A program made the position numbers and the translations under genes. Shown one piece after another: positions 1 through 7,064 of a stretch of 64,000 bases of DNA. Origin of the DNA: Emticicia sp040253585 (GTDB lineage: Bacteria > Bacteroidota > Bacteroidia > Cytophagales > Spirosomataceae); the NCBI RefSeq assembly GCF_040253585.1, contig NZ_JBELAU010000003.1, positions 372,001 to 436,000 on the forward strand, written 5' to 3'. Below the pieces are notes generated by a model that worked only from the letters and a program-made list of their open reading frames with translations, did not search any database and was not told the DNA's origin. Position 1 is the first letter of the stretch; each line of letters begins with the position of its first letter.

Positions 1-94
1 AAGGTAACAAAAATGTACAAATTTCAAGTGTATTTCTTAAAAAAACACAAAAAAAAGCGTGTGCTTTTCAGCAAACGCCTTCAATAGTTTCTTC

Positions 95-931
95 TTACTT
101 TAAGAATATCGAATCAAAAATATTAGATTTTATTTTTTTTTTGAATAATGAGTGTATGATATTGAGTATTAATTTAATCGAAATCTTCTCCTGGACTTCT
201 CTATTTGTATTTTGGTTAATAGCGATACCATAAATTATCAAGAAATACGCTAAGGCATTAAATATATAAAATGGTATATACAACAAATGTTGATTACTTT
301 TAAAAACAAAAAAGAAATAACTATACAAAATATCTTTCAATAAAAGTAACGTCACTCCGACAGCAACAAGCCAATACTCATTTTCAGATACGGGTCTAAA
401 ATACCCTATTACTACTAAAATAGCCACTTCAATAGCATAAAAAATGACCATAAAATATAATACATTCGGAAGCACTGGTAACAGAACAAATCCGAAAAAA
501 AAGAAAACGATCAACGCAGGAACGAGTACCTTTAAAATATTTATTTTAGCTATATTAAAGACATATGCCCCTTCATTTCTGAAAATATTTATAAAAATAA
601 AATGCACGAAAAAAGCAGAAACCAACTGCAAAAACTCGCCTTTTTCATTCAAAACGAAAAAAATAATTCCATCGCCAATACATCCGATCAGGCAGACCAA
701 AAATATTCTTTGGTCAATTTTACCAAATTGCCAATCTCTCAAAAAGCCATAAACTAAGCCAGTTATAGGCATAAAAAGCATATGACCTAAAATTTTATAA
801 ATTTCAGACGGTTCATATAAAAAACTGATTGAATTAAAAATAACAAGCAGTATTGATATAATGTATAAAAATTTAAGCATTATTTGTTGTAAAGCATTTA
901 CAACAAATGTATATAATATTAATTGAAACAT
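95..931 (-). CDS. YhhN-like integral membrane protein
   Basis: The 278-residue product is almost entirely hydrophobic, with about seven or eight membrane spans and a basic cytoplasmic C-terminal tail rich in Lys. A GCIGDGIIFF segment near residue 83, a following SAFFVHFIFI segment and LLLKDILYS near residue 198 match the spacing and character of the conserved blocks of YhhN/TMEM86 proteins, some of which are lysoplasmalogenases cleaving vinyl-ether lysolipids. The match is from motif character only, so the enzymatic function is inference. The first ATG is used, but a second Met (residue 18, position 880) begins a more typical hydrophobic start and could be the real one. The gene diverges from the oxoamine synthase at 1003, with about 70 bp between them. 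Confidence 0.6.
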   Translation of the reverse strand: MFQLILYTFVVNALQQIMLKFLYIISILLVIFNSISFLYEPSEIYKILGHMLFMPITGLVYGFLRDWQFGKIDQRIFLVCLIGCIGDGIIFFVLNEKGEFLQLVSAFFVHFIFINIFRNEGAYVFNIAKINILKVLVPALIVFFFFGFVLLPVLPNVLYFMVIFYAIEVAILVVIGYFRPVSENEYWLVAVGVTLLLLKDILYSYFFFVFKSNQHLLYIPFYIFNALAYFLIIYGIAINQNTNREVQEKISIKLILNIIHSLFKKKIKSNIFDSIFLK

Positions 932-951
932 TCCTATTTTTTTTAATTATT

Positions 952-967
952 TGGCACACATTTTGAT
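952..967 (+). promoter_or_regulatory. possible sigma-54-type promoter
   Basis: TGGCAC, five bases, then TTGAT lies 36 bp ahead of the gene at 1003. The sigma-54 consensus is TGGCAC-N5-TTGCW, so the spacing is exact and only the -12 cytosine is replaced. A single near-match in AT-rich DNA can occur by chance, and no activator gene is adjacent. Confidence 0.2.
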
Positions 968-1002
968 AAAATATTTTTATTATCATAAAAACCCAACAAA
1001 CC

Positions 1003-2292
1003 ATGAAAAAACTATCGCCTCAAATGTCTTTTGTCAATGAAACATTTTCTAAGGCACGAGAAATTGGAATCATCAGAATGAAAACTTCTCATGATGAGCA
1101 AACAGGAAGCTCATTTATTGTTAATGGCAAAAAAATTAGTAATTTTTTGACCAGCAACTATTTGGCATTTGAGATGGATGAAAGAGTAAAGCAAGCAGCA
1201 ATTGAAGGAATCCAGCGATTTGGTCTCCAGATTGCTATTTCAAGTACTTATTTATCATTTGAACATGCCATTGAATTAGAAGAAAAGTTAGAGAAAATCT
1301 TCGGGCTACCTGTCATAACAGCGTCAAGCACTTCGGCTGGTAATATGGCTTACATTCCAACAGTTATAAGTTCGAATGATGCAATCATTTTAGACCAATT
1401 TGTGCATGAAAGTGTGAAAATGGCAGCCGATATTGTAAAAGCTAAGGGTGGACATGTAGAAACGATCAAGCATAACCAGATGGAGGTTCTTGATAAAAGA
1501 ATTAAAACACTTAGCGAAACACACGAAAATGTTTGGTATTTAGCCGATAGTGTCTATTCGATGCATGGTGACACTGCCCCTTTCAAGAATATTGAACTTT
1601 TATTGAATACGCATGACAAATTCCACTGTTATATCGACGATGCTCATGGAATGAGTTGGATTGGAGAAAATGGTAAAGGTTTTGCACTTCATTCGATTCA
1701 AAAACACCCTAAGTTGTATATAATTACCTCTTTAAATAAAGCTTTTGGTGCAATGGGATCGGCACTAATATTTCCTGATAAAGCAACCAAAAGTTTTGTC
1801 GAAAATTGTAATGGAGCAATTCGTTACTCCTCTCCGACCCCATTAATGGGAGTTTTAGCTGCTTCAAAAATTGCAGATATCCATCTATCAAGTGAAATTT
1901 ACGAAAGACAAGCTCGATTGAATGAATTGATAGTTTTCTTCAAGAAAAAAGCAAAAGAATTAAACCTTCCCATAACAAACTATACACATTCTCCTTTGTT
2001 TTATTTAGCAACAGGAAGCAGTATGGAAAATATCTATAAATTTTCAACTCATTTCAGAGATTCAGGTTTCCTCATGGGTGCTTGTACATTACCTGCGGTG
2101 CCAGTTGCTCAATCAGGATATAGAATTTCACTTAGCTTGTATCAAGACATTAGTGAAACAGAGAAACTGCTCAACAATATTGCTGAATACATGGAGGATT
2201 TAGAACGCAAAGGGCAATTCAATCGAGAAGAAGCACTTAAAGGTTTCAAACTAAACATTAAAGAGAGAGAACGTGCATTAGCATTAATCTAA
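1003..2292 (+). CDS. alpha-oxoamine synthase family PLP enzyme (AONS/KBL/SPT type)
   Basis: This 429-residue fold-type I PLP enzyme belongs to the family that condenses an acyl thioester with an amino acid, with loss of CO2. Members include 8-amino-7-oxononanoate synthase, glycine C-acetyltransferase, serine palmitoyltransferase and the sulfonolipid enzymes of Bacteroidota. Visible signatures are DQFVHESV near 131 (His stacking on PLP), IDDAHG at 211-216 (Asp to the pyridine nitrogen) and SLNKAFGAMG with the Schiff-base Lys at about 246. It is longer than typical AONS (about 385-395), with an extra charged C-terminal helix. No biotin gene is nearby, and the neighbour is a putative lipid-active membrane protein, so a lipid-type substrate is possible but unproven. 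The gene ends in a strong hairpin terminator. Confidence 0.8.
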   Translation: MKKLSPQMSFVNETFSKAREIGIIRMKTSHDEQTGSSFIVNGKKISNFLTSNYLAFEMDERVKQAAIEGIQRFGLQIAISSTYLSFEHAIELEEKLEKIFGLPVITASSTSAGNMAYIPTVISSNDAIILDQFVHESVKMAADIVKAKGGHVETIKHNQMEVLDKRIKTLSETHENVWYLADSVYSMHGDTAPFKNIELLLNTHDKFHCYIDDAHGMSWIGENGKGFALHSIQKHPKLYIITSLNKAFGAMGSALIFPDKATKSFVENCNGAIRYSSPTPLMGVLAASKIADIHLSSEIYERQARLNELIVFFKKKAKELNLPITNYTHSPLFYLATGSSMENIYKFSTHFRDSGFLMGACTLPAVPVAQSGYRISLSLYQDISETEKLLNNIAEYMEDLERKGQFNREEALKGFKLNIKERERALALI

Positions 2293-2314
2293 AAATTTTC
2301 ATTGATATAGCTGA

Positions 2315-2355
2315 TTGTTTGAAATGAGATATTATTTCTCATTTCAAACAATTTT
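2315..2355 (+). terminator. rho-independent terminator
   Basis: A perfect 15-bp stem (2315-2329 with 2337-2351), a 7-base loop and a short T run follow the stop of the oxoamine synthase by about 20 bp. Confidence 0.8.
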
Positions 2356-2432
2356 GCTTTATATTAGGCAAATCAATCGAAACCTTTCCTAAACTTCATA
2401 TGTTTGATTAGAAAAACAAACAATGTAATTTA

Positions 2433-2768
2433 ATGAATTGGAATAAACTTACCGAAGAGAATCAGTTAGACGTAATCAAGCAAGAATCATATAATCAGCC
2501 AGTTATGATTCTGAAACACAGTACAACTTGCTCAATTAGTGCTACGGCTTTATCAAGATTAGAACGTGCATGGAAAGACGAAGAAGCCAAAGATTTAAAA
2601 CCATATTATCTTGATTTGCTCAGGCTTCGCCCTATTTCAAATAAAATTGCTCAAGAATTTGATGTAGAACACGAATCCCCACAAATCTTAATCATCAAGA
2701 ATGGCCAATCTGTTTATGATGCCTCTCACTTCGATATTCGTTTCGATGAAATCGTCAATCAATTGTAA
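2433..2768 (+). CDS. ytxJ: YtxJ/BrxC-type monothiol bacilliredoxin
   Basis: This 111-residue thioredoxin-fold protein matches the bacillithiol-system YtxJ family. It opens MNWNKLTEENQL, has the active-site segment KHSTTCSISATAL with one cysteine at about residue 33, and ends with a beta strand-rich half carrying ESPQILIIKNG, where Pro is the usual cis-proline. Family members remove bacillithiol from S-bacillithiolated proteins in the cytoplasm. Only a single Cys is present, as expected of the monothiol class. It is monocistronic between two hairpin terminators. The gene implies that the host makes bacillithiol, which is common in Bacteroidota; this is inference because no bshABC gene is in the window. 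Confidence 0.88.
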   Translation: MNWNKLTEENQLDVIKQESYNQPVMILKHSTTCSISATALSRLERAWKDEEAKDLKPYYLDLLRLRPISNKIAQEFDVEHESPQILIIKNGQSVYDASHFDIRFDEIVNQL

Positions 2769-2775
2769 ATATTCA

Positions 2776-2814
2776 ATGGTAAATGATGAACCTCAAACAT
2801 TCATCATTTACCAT
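2776..2814. terminator. shared bidirectional terminator
   Basis: A perfect 15-bp stem (2776-2790 with 2800-2814) separates the convergent ytxJ and OsmC genes. It has no long T tract on either side, so it is called from position and stem strength. Confidence 0.65.
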
Positions 2815-2822
2815 CATTGTAT

Positions 2823-3242
2823 TTAGGCAACTGTCCAAGTAAAATTAAATACTTGTTCAATCTCTGGGTGTAAACTCAATGATACTGGGCAAGTATGTGC
2901 AGCACGCACATATTTAGCTTGCACTTCCTCTGAAAGAGCTTCGGGAGTTTTCATGGTAAAATCAACGATAACTTTAGCAATCTTACGCGGTGCTTCCGCT
3001 GACATTACTTTTGTAACTTCAATTTCAGAGCCACTAAAGTCAACACCTTCACGTTTGGCCATGATTCCCATGATTGTCATCGCACAACTACCAAGCGATG
3101 TAGCAGCTAAATCTGTTGGAGAGAAAGCTTCTCCTTTACCATTATTATCTACTGGTGCGTCAGTAATAATTGTTTCATTTGATTGCAAATGGGTGGCTTG
3201 TGTGCGTAAATCGCCGAGGTAAACTATTTTTGAAGTAGGCAT
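2823..3242 (-). CDS. OsmC/Ohr family peroxiredoxin-like protein
   Basis: The 139-residue product has the two-cysteine arrangement of OsmC/Ohr thiol peroxidases: GSCAMTIMG with Cys at about 53, and AAHTCPVSLSLHPE with Cys at about 118. The family reduces organic hydroperoxides in the cytoplasm using this pair, usually with a lipoylated protein or low-molecular-weight thiol as reductant. The length is typical. The sequence resembles the OsmC-like (YhfA-type) branch rather than classical Ohr, so the true substrate is uncertain. It converges with ytxJ, another thiol-redox gene. Confidence 0.88.
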   Translation of the reverse strand: MPTSKIVYLGDLRTQATHLQSNETIITDAPVDNNGKGEAFSPTDLAATSLGSCAMTIMGIMAKREGVDFSGSEIEVTKVMSAEAPRKIAKVIVDFTMKTPEALSEEVQAKYVRAAHTCPVSLSLHPEIEQVFNFTWTVA

Positions 3243-3408
3243 TTTCTTTGGTTAATTAGTTATAATTTTATCAATAAACTACTCAAAATAAGGCAAAAAA
3301 CACTATTTTTCAAAAACAAAGAACATTCATTTAATTTATTTAGTTAAATAGGTGATGTTTTTATGAAAAAATACGTTTATATTTATATTGTTAATCTCGA
3401 ATAAAACA

Positions 3409-4188
3409 ATGGCTTCTGTGATTGTCAAATTTCTAAGCATATTTTTTGTACTTTTTTCAGTAAGTACATTTGCACAGCGTAAGTCGTCTTCAACTGCACC
3501 TAAAAAAACAAGTGAAGACTACAAAATGTTGGCTTATGGTGCCACAACCAACACCAATTCTGGATTGCTTGGAGGAGTCGTGGTGCGTCATTCAAGTGCT
3601 ATCGGTACAAAAAAAGGCCATCCACTGCATCGCTATATAGCTATTGAAGCCATTAATATCAAACATCCCAAAGAAAAATCGGAGCCTACAAGTATTGCAA
3701 ATCGATTTATTTACGGGAAAACTAACTATTTATTTTCAGTTCGTCCGCAATATGGTAGAGAGATTGTTTACTTCAAGAAAAACGGAGAAGATGGTATCGG
3801 TATTAGTTTGATTGTTGCGGGAGGGCCTTCGATTGGTATTCAAAAACCTTATTACATCAAATATGACCGCACAGGTCGTGGACAGATTGATGTTGTACAG
3901 TATGACCCAAATATCCACAAAGAACTCAATCGCATTCAAGGTTCGGCAGGTATTTGGCAAGATTTCTTCAAAGGAATGAGCCTAAACCCAGGAGCTCACG
4001 TGAAAATCGCCGCAAATATTGACATGAATACTTTCGGAAATAGTCTAACAGGTTTTGAAATTGGCCTAACCGCCGAAGCTTTCAGCAGAAAGCCTGAAAT
4101 TATGTCCAGTCAATTATCGCAAAACTCACAATTTTATACGGCAGGTTTTCTAACGGTCTATTTTGGCAATAGAAAACAAAAAAAATAG
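3409..4188 (+). CDS. conserved secreted protein of unknown function
   Basis: The 259-residue product starts at the ATG at 3409, which gives a clean signal peptide (hydrophobic FLSIFFVLFSVSTFA, then AQ). A TTG seven codons upstream is also in frame but would spoil the N terminus. The mature part is rich in alternating hydrophobic and Gly/aromatic residues (GGVVVRH, NYLFSVRPQYGRE, GISLIVAGGPSIGIQKP, FYTAGFLTVYFG), consistent with an outer-membrane beta-barrel-like protein whose last residues are aromatic before a basic tail. I do not recognise a named family. It lies 95 bp upstream of lipA in the same direction, but a promoter-like box in that gap suggests separate transcription. Confidence 0.7.
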   Translation: MASVIVKFLSIFFVLFSVSTFAQRKSSSTAPKKTSEDYKMLAYGATTNTNSGLLGGVVVRHSSAIGTKKGHPLHRYIAIEAINIKHPKEKSEPTSIANRFIYGKTNYLFSVRPQYGREIVYFKKNGEDGIGISLIVAGGPSIGIQKPYYIKYDRTGRGQIDVVQYDPNIHKELNRIQGSAGIWQDFFKGMSLNPGAHVKIAANIDMNTFGNSLTGFEIGLTAEAFSRKPEIMSSQLSQNSQFYTAGFLTVYFGNRKQKK

Positions 4189-4210
4189 CTTCTCGAAAGG
4201 TTTAATGCCT

Positions 4211-4218
4211 TACCTTTG
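4211..4218 (+). promoter_or_regulatory. Bacteroidota-type -7 box ahead of lipA
   Basis: TACCTTTG matches the TAnnTTTG -7 element of the housekeeping sigma factor in Bacteroidota, 65 bp ahead of the lipA start. I do not see a matching TTTG -33 element at the usual spacing, so this is tentative. Confidence 0.3.
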
Positions 4219-4282
4219 CACCATTAAATTATTCTCGTTTTACCAAAGAGTAAGACAAGTTCAGTAAAACTTCCGTAAAATA

Positions 4283-5158
4283 ATGATAGAATTACCCGTT
4301 GTAAGTACCGAACAACGTACTCGTCGCCCAGATTGGTTGAGAGTGAAACTTCCTATTGGCGAAAATTTTAAAAAAGTACGTGGCTTAGTTGACGAATATA
4401 AATTACACACGATCTGCCAGTCGGGAAATTGCCCGAATATGGGTGAATGTTGGGGCGAAGGAACTGCCACTTTTATGATTTTGGGAAATGTCTGTACACG
4501 TAGTTGTACATTCTGTGCAGTAGCAACTGGTCGCCCGAATGAATATGATACTGATGAGCCTCGCCGTGTCGCTGAAGCAATCCAATTGATGCAAGTAAAA
4601 CATGCTGTGCTGACTTCAGTAAACCGTGATGAACTAAAAGATAAAGGTGCTGAAATCTGGTATCAGACAGTAAGAGCAGTAAAGGAAGTTTCTCCTAAAA
4701 CAACCATCGAAACGCTTATTCCTGATACAAAAAGTAATTGGGAGGCCCTCTACCGTATGATTTCGGCAGGGCAAGAAGTCGTTTCACACAATATGGAAAC
4801 AGTTGAGCGTTTGTACCGAAATGTGCGTCCACAAGCAAAATATGCACGTAGTTTGGAGCAAATCCGTAGAACAAAAGAGTACGGTCAACGTACAAAATCA
4901 GGTATTATGCTTGGTTTGGGCGAAACTCAGGATGAAGTTTTCAAAGCAATGGATGATTTAGCAGAAAACGGATTAGACATTCTGACGCTCGGTCAGTACC
5001 TTCAACCAACAAAAATGCACCACGAAGTAATTGAGTTTATTCACCCAGATACTTTTGCAATGTATCGTGAAGAAGGCTTACGCCGTGGGTTGAAATATGT
5101 TGAGTCAGGGCCATTAGTTCGTTCAAGCTATCACGCCGAACGACACGTACACGTATAA
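4283..5158 (+). CDS. lipA: lipoyl synthase
   Basis: LipA is a radical SAM enzyme that inserts two sulfurs into the octanoyl chain on lipoyl-domain proteins. The 291-residue sequence carries the auxiliary cluster motif C-X4-C-X5-C (Cys at about 45, 50 and 56), the radical SAM CTRSCTFC motif (Cys at about 71, 75 and 78) and the C-terminal RSSYHA, whose Ser ligates the auxiliary cluster. Length and motifs are canonical. The start at 4283 follows an AT-rich leader typical of the phylum. A 13-bp hairpin right after the stop ends the transcript. No lipB or dehydrogenase-complex genes are beside it. Confidence 0.97.
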   Translation: MIELPVVSTEQRTRRPDWLRVKLPIGENFKKVRGLVDEYKLHTICQSGNCPNMGECWGEGTATFMILGNVCTRSCTFCAVATGRPNEYDTDEPRRVAEAIQLMQVKHAVLTSVNRDELKDKGAEIWYQTVRAVKEVSPKTTIETLIPDTKSNWEALYRMISAGQEVVSHNMETVERLYRNVRPQAKYARSLEQIRRTKEYGQRTKSGIMLGLGETQDEVFKAMDDLAENGLDILTLGQYLQPTKMHHEVIEFIHPDTFAMYREEGLRRGLKYVESGPLVRSSYHAERHVHV

Positions 5159-5200
5159 AAGAAAATATTCCACAAACATATTTCTCAAAAATTTGTTCTT

Positions 5201-5236
5201 CCATAAGATAAACAATTGTTTACGTTTATCTTATGG
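5201..5236 (+). terminator. terminator downstream of lipA
   Basis: A perfect 13-bp inverted repeat (5201-5213 with 5224-5236) with a 10-base loop is followed by a T-rich stretch. It lies inside the region that an upstream TTG start of the next gene would translate, which argues against that start. Confidence 0.65.
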
Positions 5237-5266
5237 ATTTTATATTTTCAGCAAAACCTAAATACT

Positions 5267-6427
5267 GTGAAAGATAATCATTGGGATTTTATCATCTGTG
5301 GAGGTGGAATGGCGGGGCTTTCGTTGGCATATTATCTACAAAATAGCCAGTTAAGTCATTCTTCCATTTTGATAATCGAACCCCAAGAAAAAAACAAAAA
5401 TGACCGTACTTGGGCTTTGTGGGAATCTAAAAAGGGCACTTTTGAAAATATTTTATATAGAAAATGGAATACTGTTAATTTTCGAGATGCTTCCAACAAA
5501 ATTCAAAAACTTGATATTGGAAATTATCAATACAAACTCCTCCGAGGTATAGATTTTTATAATTTTGTACTTACTGAACTACGAAAGTCACCTAATATTC
5601 AATTTATCAAGGATTCAGTAATCAACATCGAAGATACTGATGAATATGCGATTGTAAAAACAGCAACTGGAGAAACATACAAAGCTGGTTTTGTATTTGA
5701 TAGCACTTACAAACTCAAGCTCAATATCCCTAAAAACCATAACTTGTTGCAACATTTCAAGGGTTTGGTCATTCGTTCGGAAAAAGCGGTCTTCGACCCT
5801 ACCCTACCCGAAATGATGGATTTTGGCGTAGAACAGTACAACGAATGTCGTTTTATGTACGTTTTGCCTTTTGATGAACACACCGCCATTGTTGAATATA
5901 CACTATTCACCGAAAGATTATTAGAAGAAAAAGAATACGATGATGAGCTAAAAAAATATATCTCTGAAAAATTACAAATAGCTGATTATGAAGTAATTGA
6001 AGATGAATTTGGAATAATTCCGATGTCTGATGAGGCTACGAATGAGTTTCCGAGTAAACACGTAGTAAGAATTGGAACGGCTGGCGGTTACACCAATCCT
6101 GCTACTGGTTATACTTTTCAGAATACTCAAAAACGCCTAAAAACTTTGGTAGAACAACTCGAAAAAACAGGTTCACCAATAATAAAAACTTCTTGGTTTC
6201 AAAAACGCTTCTTCTTCTACGCAAGTGTTTTATTGAATGTTCTCGAACAAAAACGTCTTCCCGCTGCCGAAGTTTTTGCACGCTTGTACGAGCGAAATCC
6301 AGCCTCACAAATTTTTAAATTTTTAGATGGCGAAACCAATCTTTGGGAAGAAATTAAGATTATGAATTCGACTAAAAAGCTGAAATTTATAGCGGCTGTA
6401 ATTGGTGTAATTCGTAGGAAATTTTAA
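5267..6427 (+). CDS. crtY: lycopene cyclase (CrtY-type FAD/NAD(P)-binding flavoprotein)
   Basis: The protein begins with a dinucleotide-binding loop, IICGGGMAGLSLAYYL, and later has FDST near residue 160, GLVIRSEKAVFDP and IGTAGGYTNPATGYTF. These are the hallmark segments of CrtY/CrtL lycopene cyclases, which close the psi-ends of lycopene to beta-rings on the way to carotenoids. I place the start at the GTG at 5267 (386 residues, normal family length) because the in-frame TTG at 5216 lies within the lipA terminator. No other carotenoid gene is adjacent. The FAD loop and Gly-rich C-terminal motif make the family call strong; activity is inferred. Confidence 0.85.
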   Translation: MKDNHWDFIICGGGMAGLSLAYYLQNSQLSHSSILIIEPQEKNKNDRTWALWESKKGTFENILYRKWNTVNFRDASNKIQKLDIGNYQYKLLRGIDFYNFVLTELRKSPNIQFIKDSVINIEDTDEYAIVKTATGETYKAGFVFDSTYKLKLNIPKNHNLLQHFKGLVIRSEKAVFDPTLPEMMDFGVEQYNECRFMYVLPFDEHTAIVEYTLFTERLLEEKEYDDELKKYISEKLQIADYEVIEDEFGIIPMSDEATNEFPSKHVVRIGTAGGYTNPATGYTFQNTQKRLKTLVEQLEKTGSPIIKTSWFQKRFFFYASVLLNVLEQKRLPAAEVFARLYERNPASQIFKFLDGETNLWEEIKIMNSTKKLKFIAAVIGVIRRKF

Positions 6428-6458
6428 CAGTGTAGTAAACATTCTGTTCGCTTACATA

Positions 6459-6914
6459 TTAATCAATCTGAATGATGGTTGAATACTTCACATCGTGCAG
6501 CACCACTGCACTGCTATGCACTTTAACTATCTGAATTTCAGCCAGTTGTTTTAAAAAACTATCATATTCTTTAATGTCTTTTACGAAAACTTTTAACTGA
6601 TAATCGACCAGACCTGCCAAGTGATAACATTCCAAAACCTGCGGCATTGAACGCACTATATTTTCAAAGTTTTCTATGTTTTCTTTGGTATAAATCGGCA
6701 TCGAAACATTACAAAAAACTACCTGCCCCTTCCCTACTCTTTCGGGGTTTAACAAAGCCACGTAGCCTTCAATTACTCCTTCTTTTTCTAATCGTTTAAT
6801 TCGCTCAAAAATCGGTGAAGTCGTAAGATTCAGTTCTTCAGCCAGCTCTTTTATGGTCAATTTGGCATTTTTCTGTAAAAGCCCCAAGATTTGTTTATCG
6901 ACATTATCCAGCAT
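6459..6914 (-). CDS. Lrp/AsnC family transcriptional regulator
   Basis: The 151-residue protein has the standard Lrp layout: an N-terminal winged helix-turn-helix (DNVDKQILGLLQKNAKLT then ELAEELNLTTSPIFERI) and a C-terminal RAM/AsnC ligand-binding domain ending in a strand that contains VVLHDVKYST. Family members bind amino acids and form dimers or octamers. It is transcribed away from the D-amino-acid gene set that starts at 7065, with about 150 bp between the two starts, so it is a candidate regulator of that set. This link is from position only. Confidence 0.92.
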   Translation of the reverse strand: MLDNVDKQILGLLQKNAKLTIKELAEELNLTTSPIFERIKRLEKEGVIEGYVALLNPERVGKGQVVFCNVSMPIYTKENIENFENIVRSMPQVLECYHLAGLVDYQLKVFVKDIKEYDSFLKQLAEIQIVKVHSSAVVLHDVKYSTIIQID

Positions 6915-7064
6915 AATTTGCTTTTTGTTTATCTCATTGTATAGTCTAAAAGAATATTTTGCTTAAAATTAGTATGTATTTCTATTTATATTAGAAAAAT
7001 TTCTCATTTAAAAGAACAAAATCTAACTTTATCAAAATTTCAAAGCATTTATCAAATCAAAATC

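Noticed and set aside
444..752. 102-codon rightward frame antisense to the YhhN-like gene
   Set aside because: Very Lys/Thr/Ile-rich complement of a membrane protein gene with no domain; a shadow.
5216..5266. TTG start for the lycopene cyclase
   Set aside because: It lies inside the lipA terminator hairpin; the GTG at 5267 gives the normal N terminus before the FAD loop.
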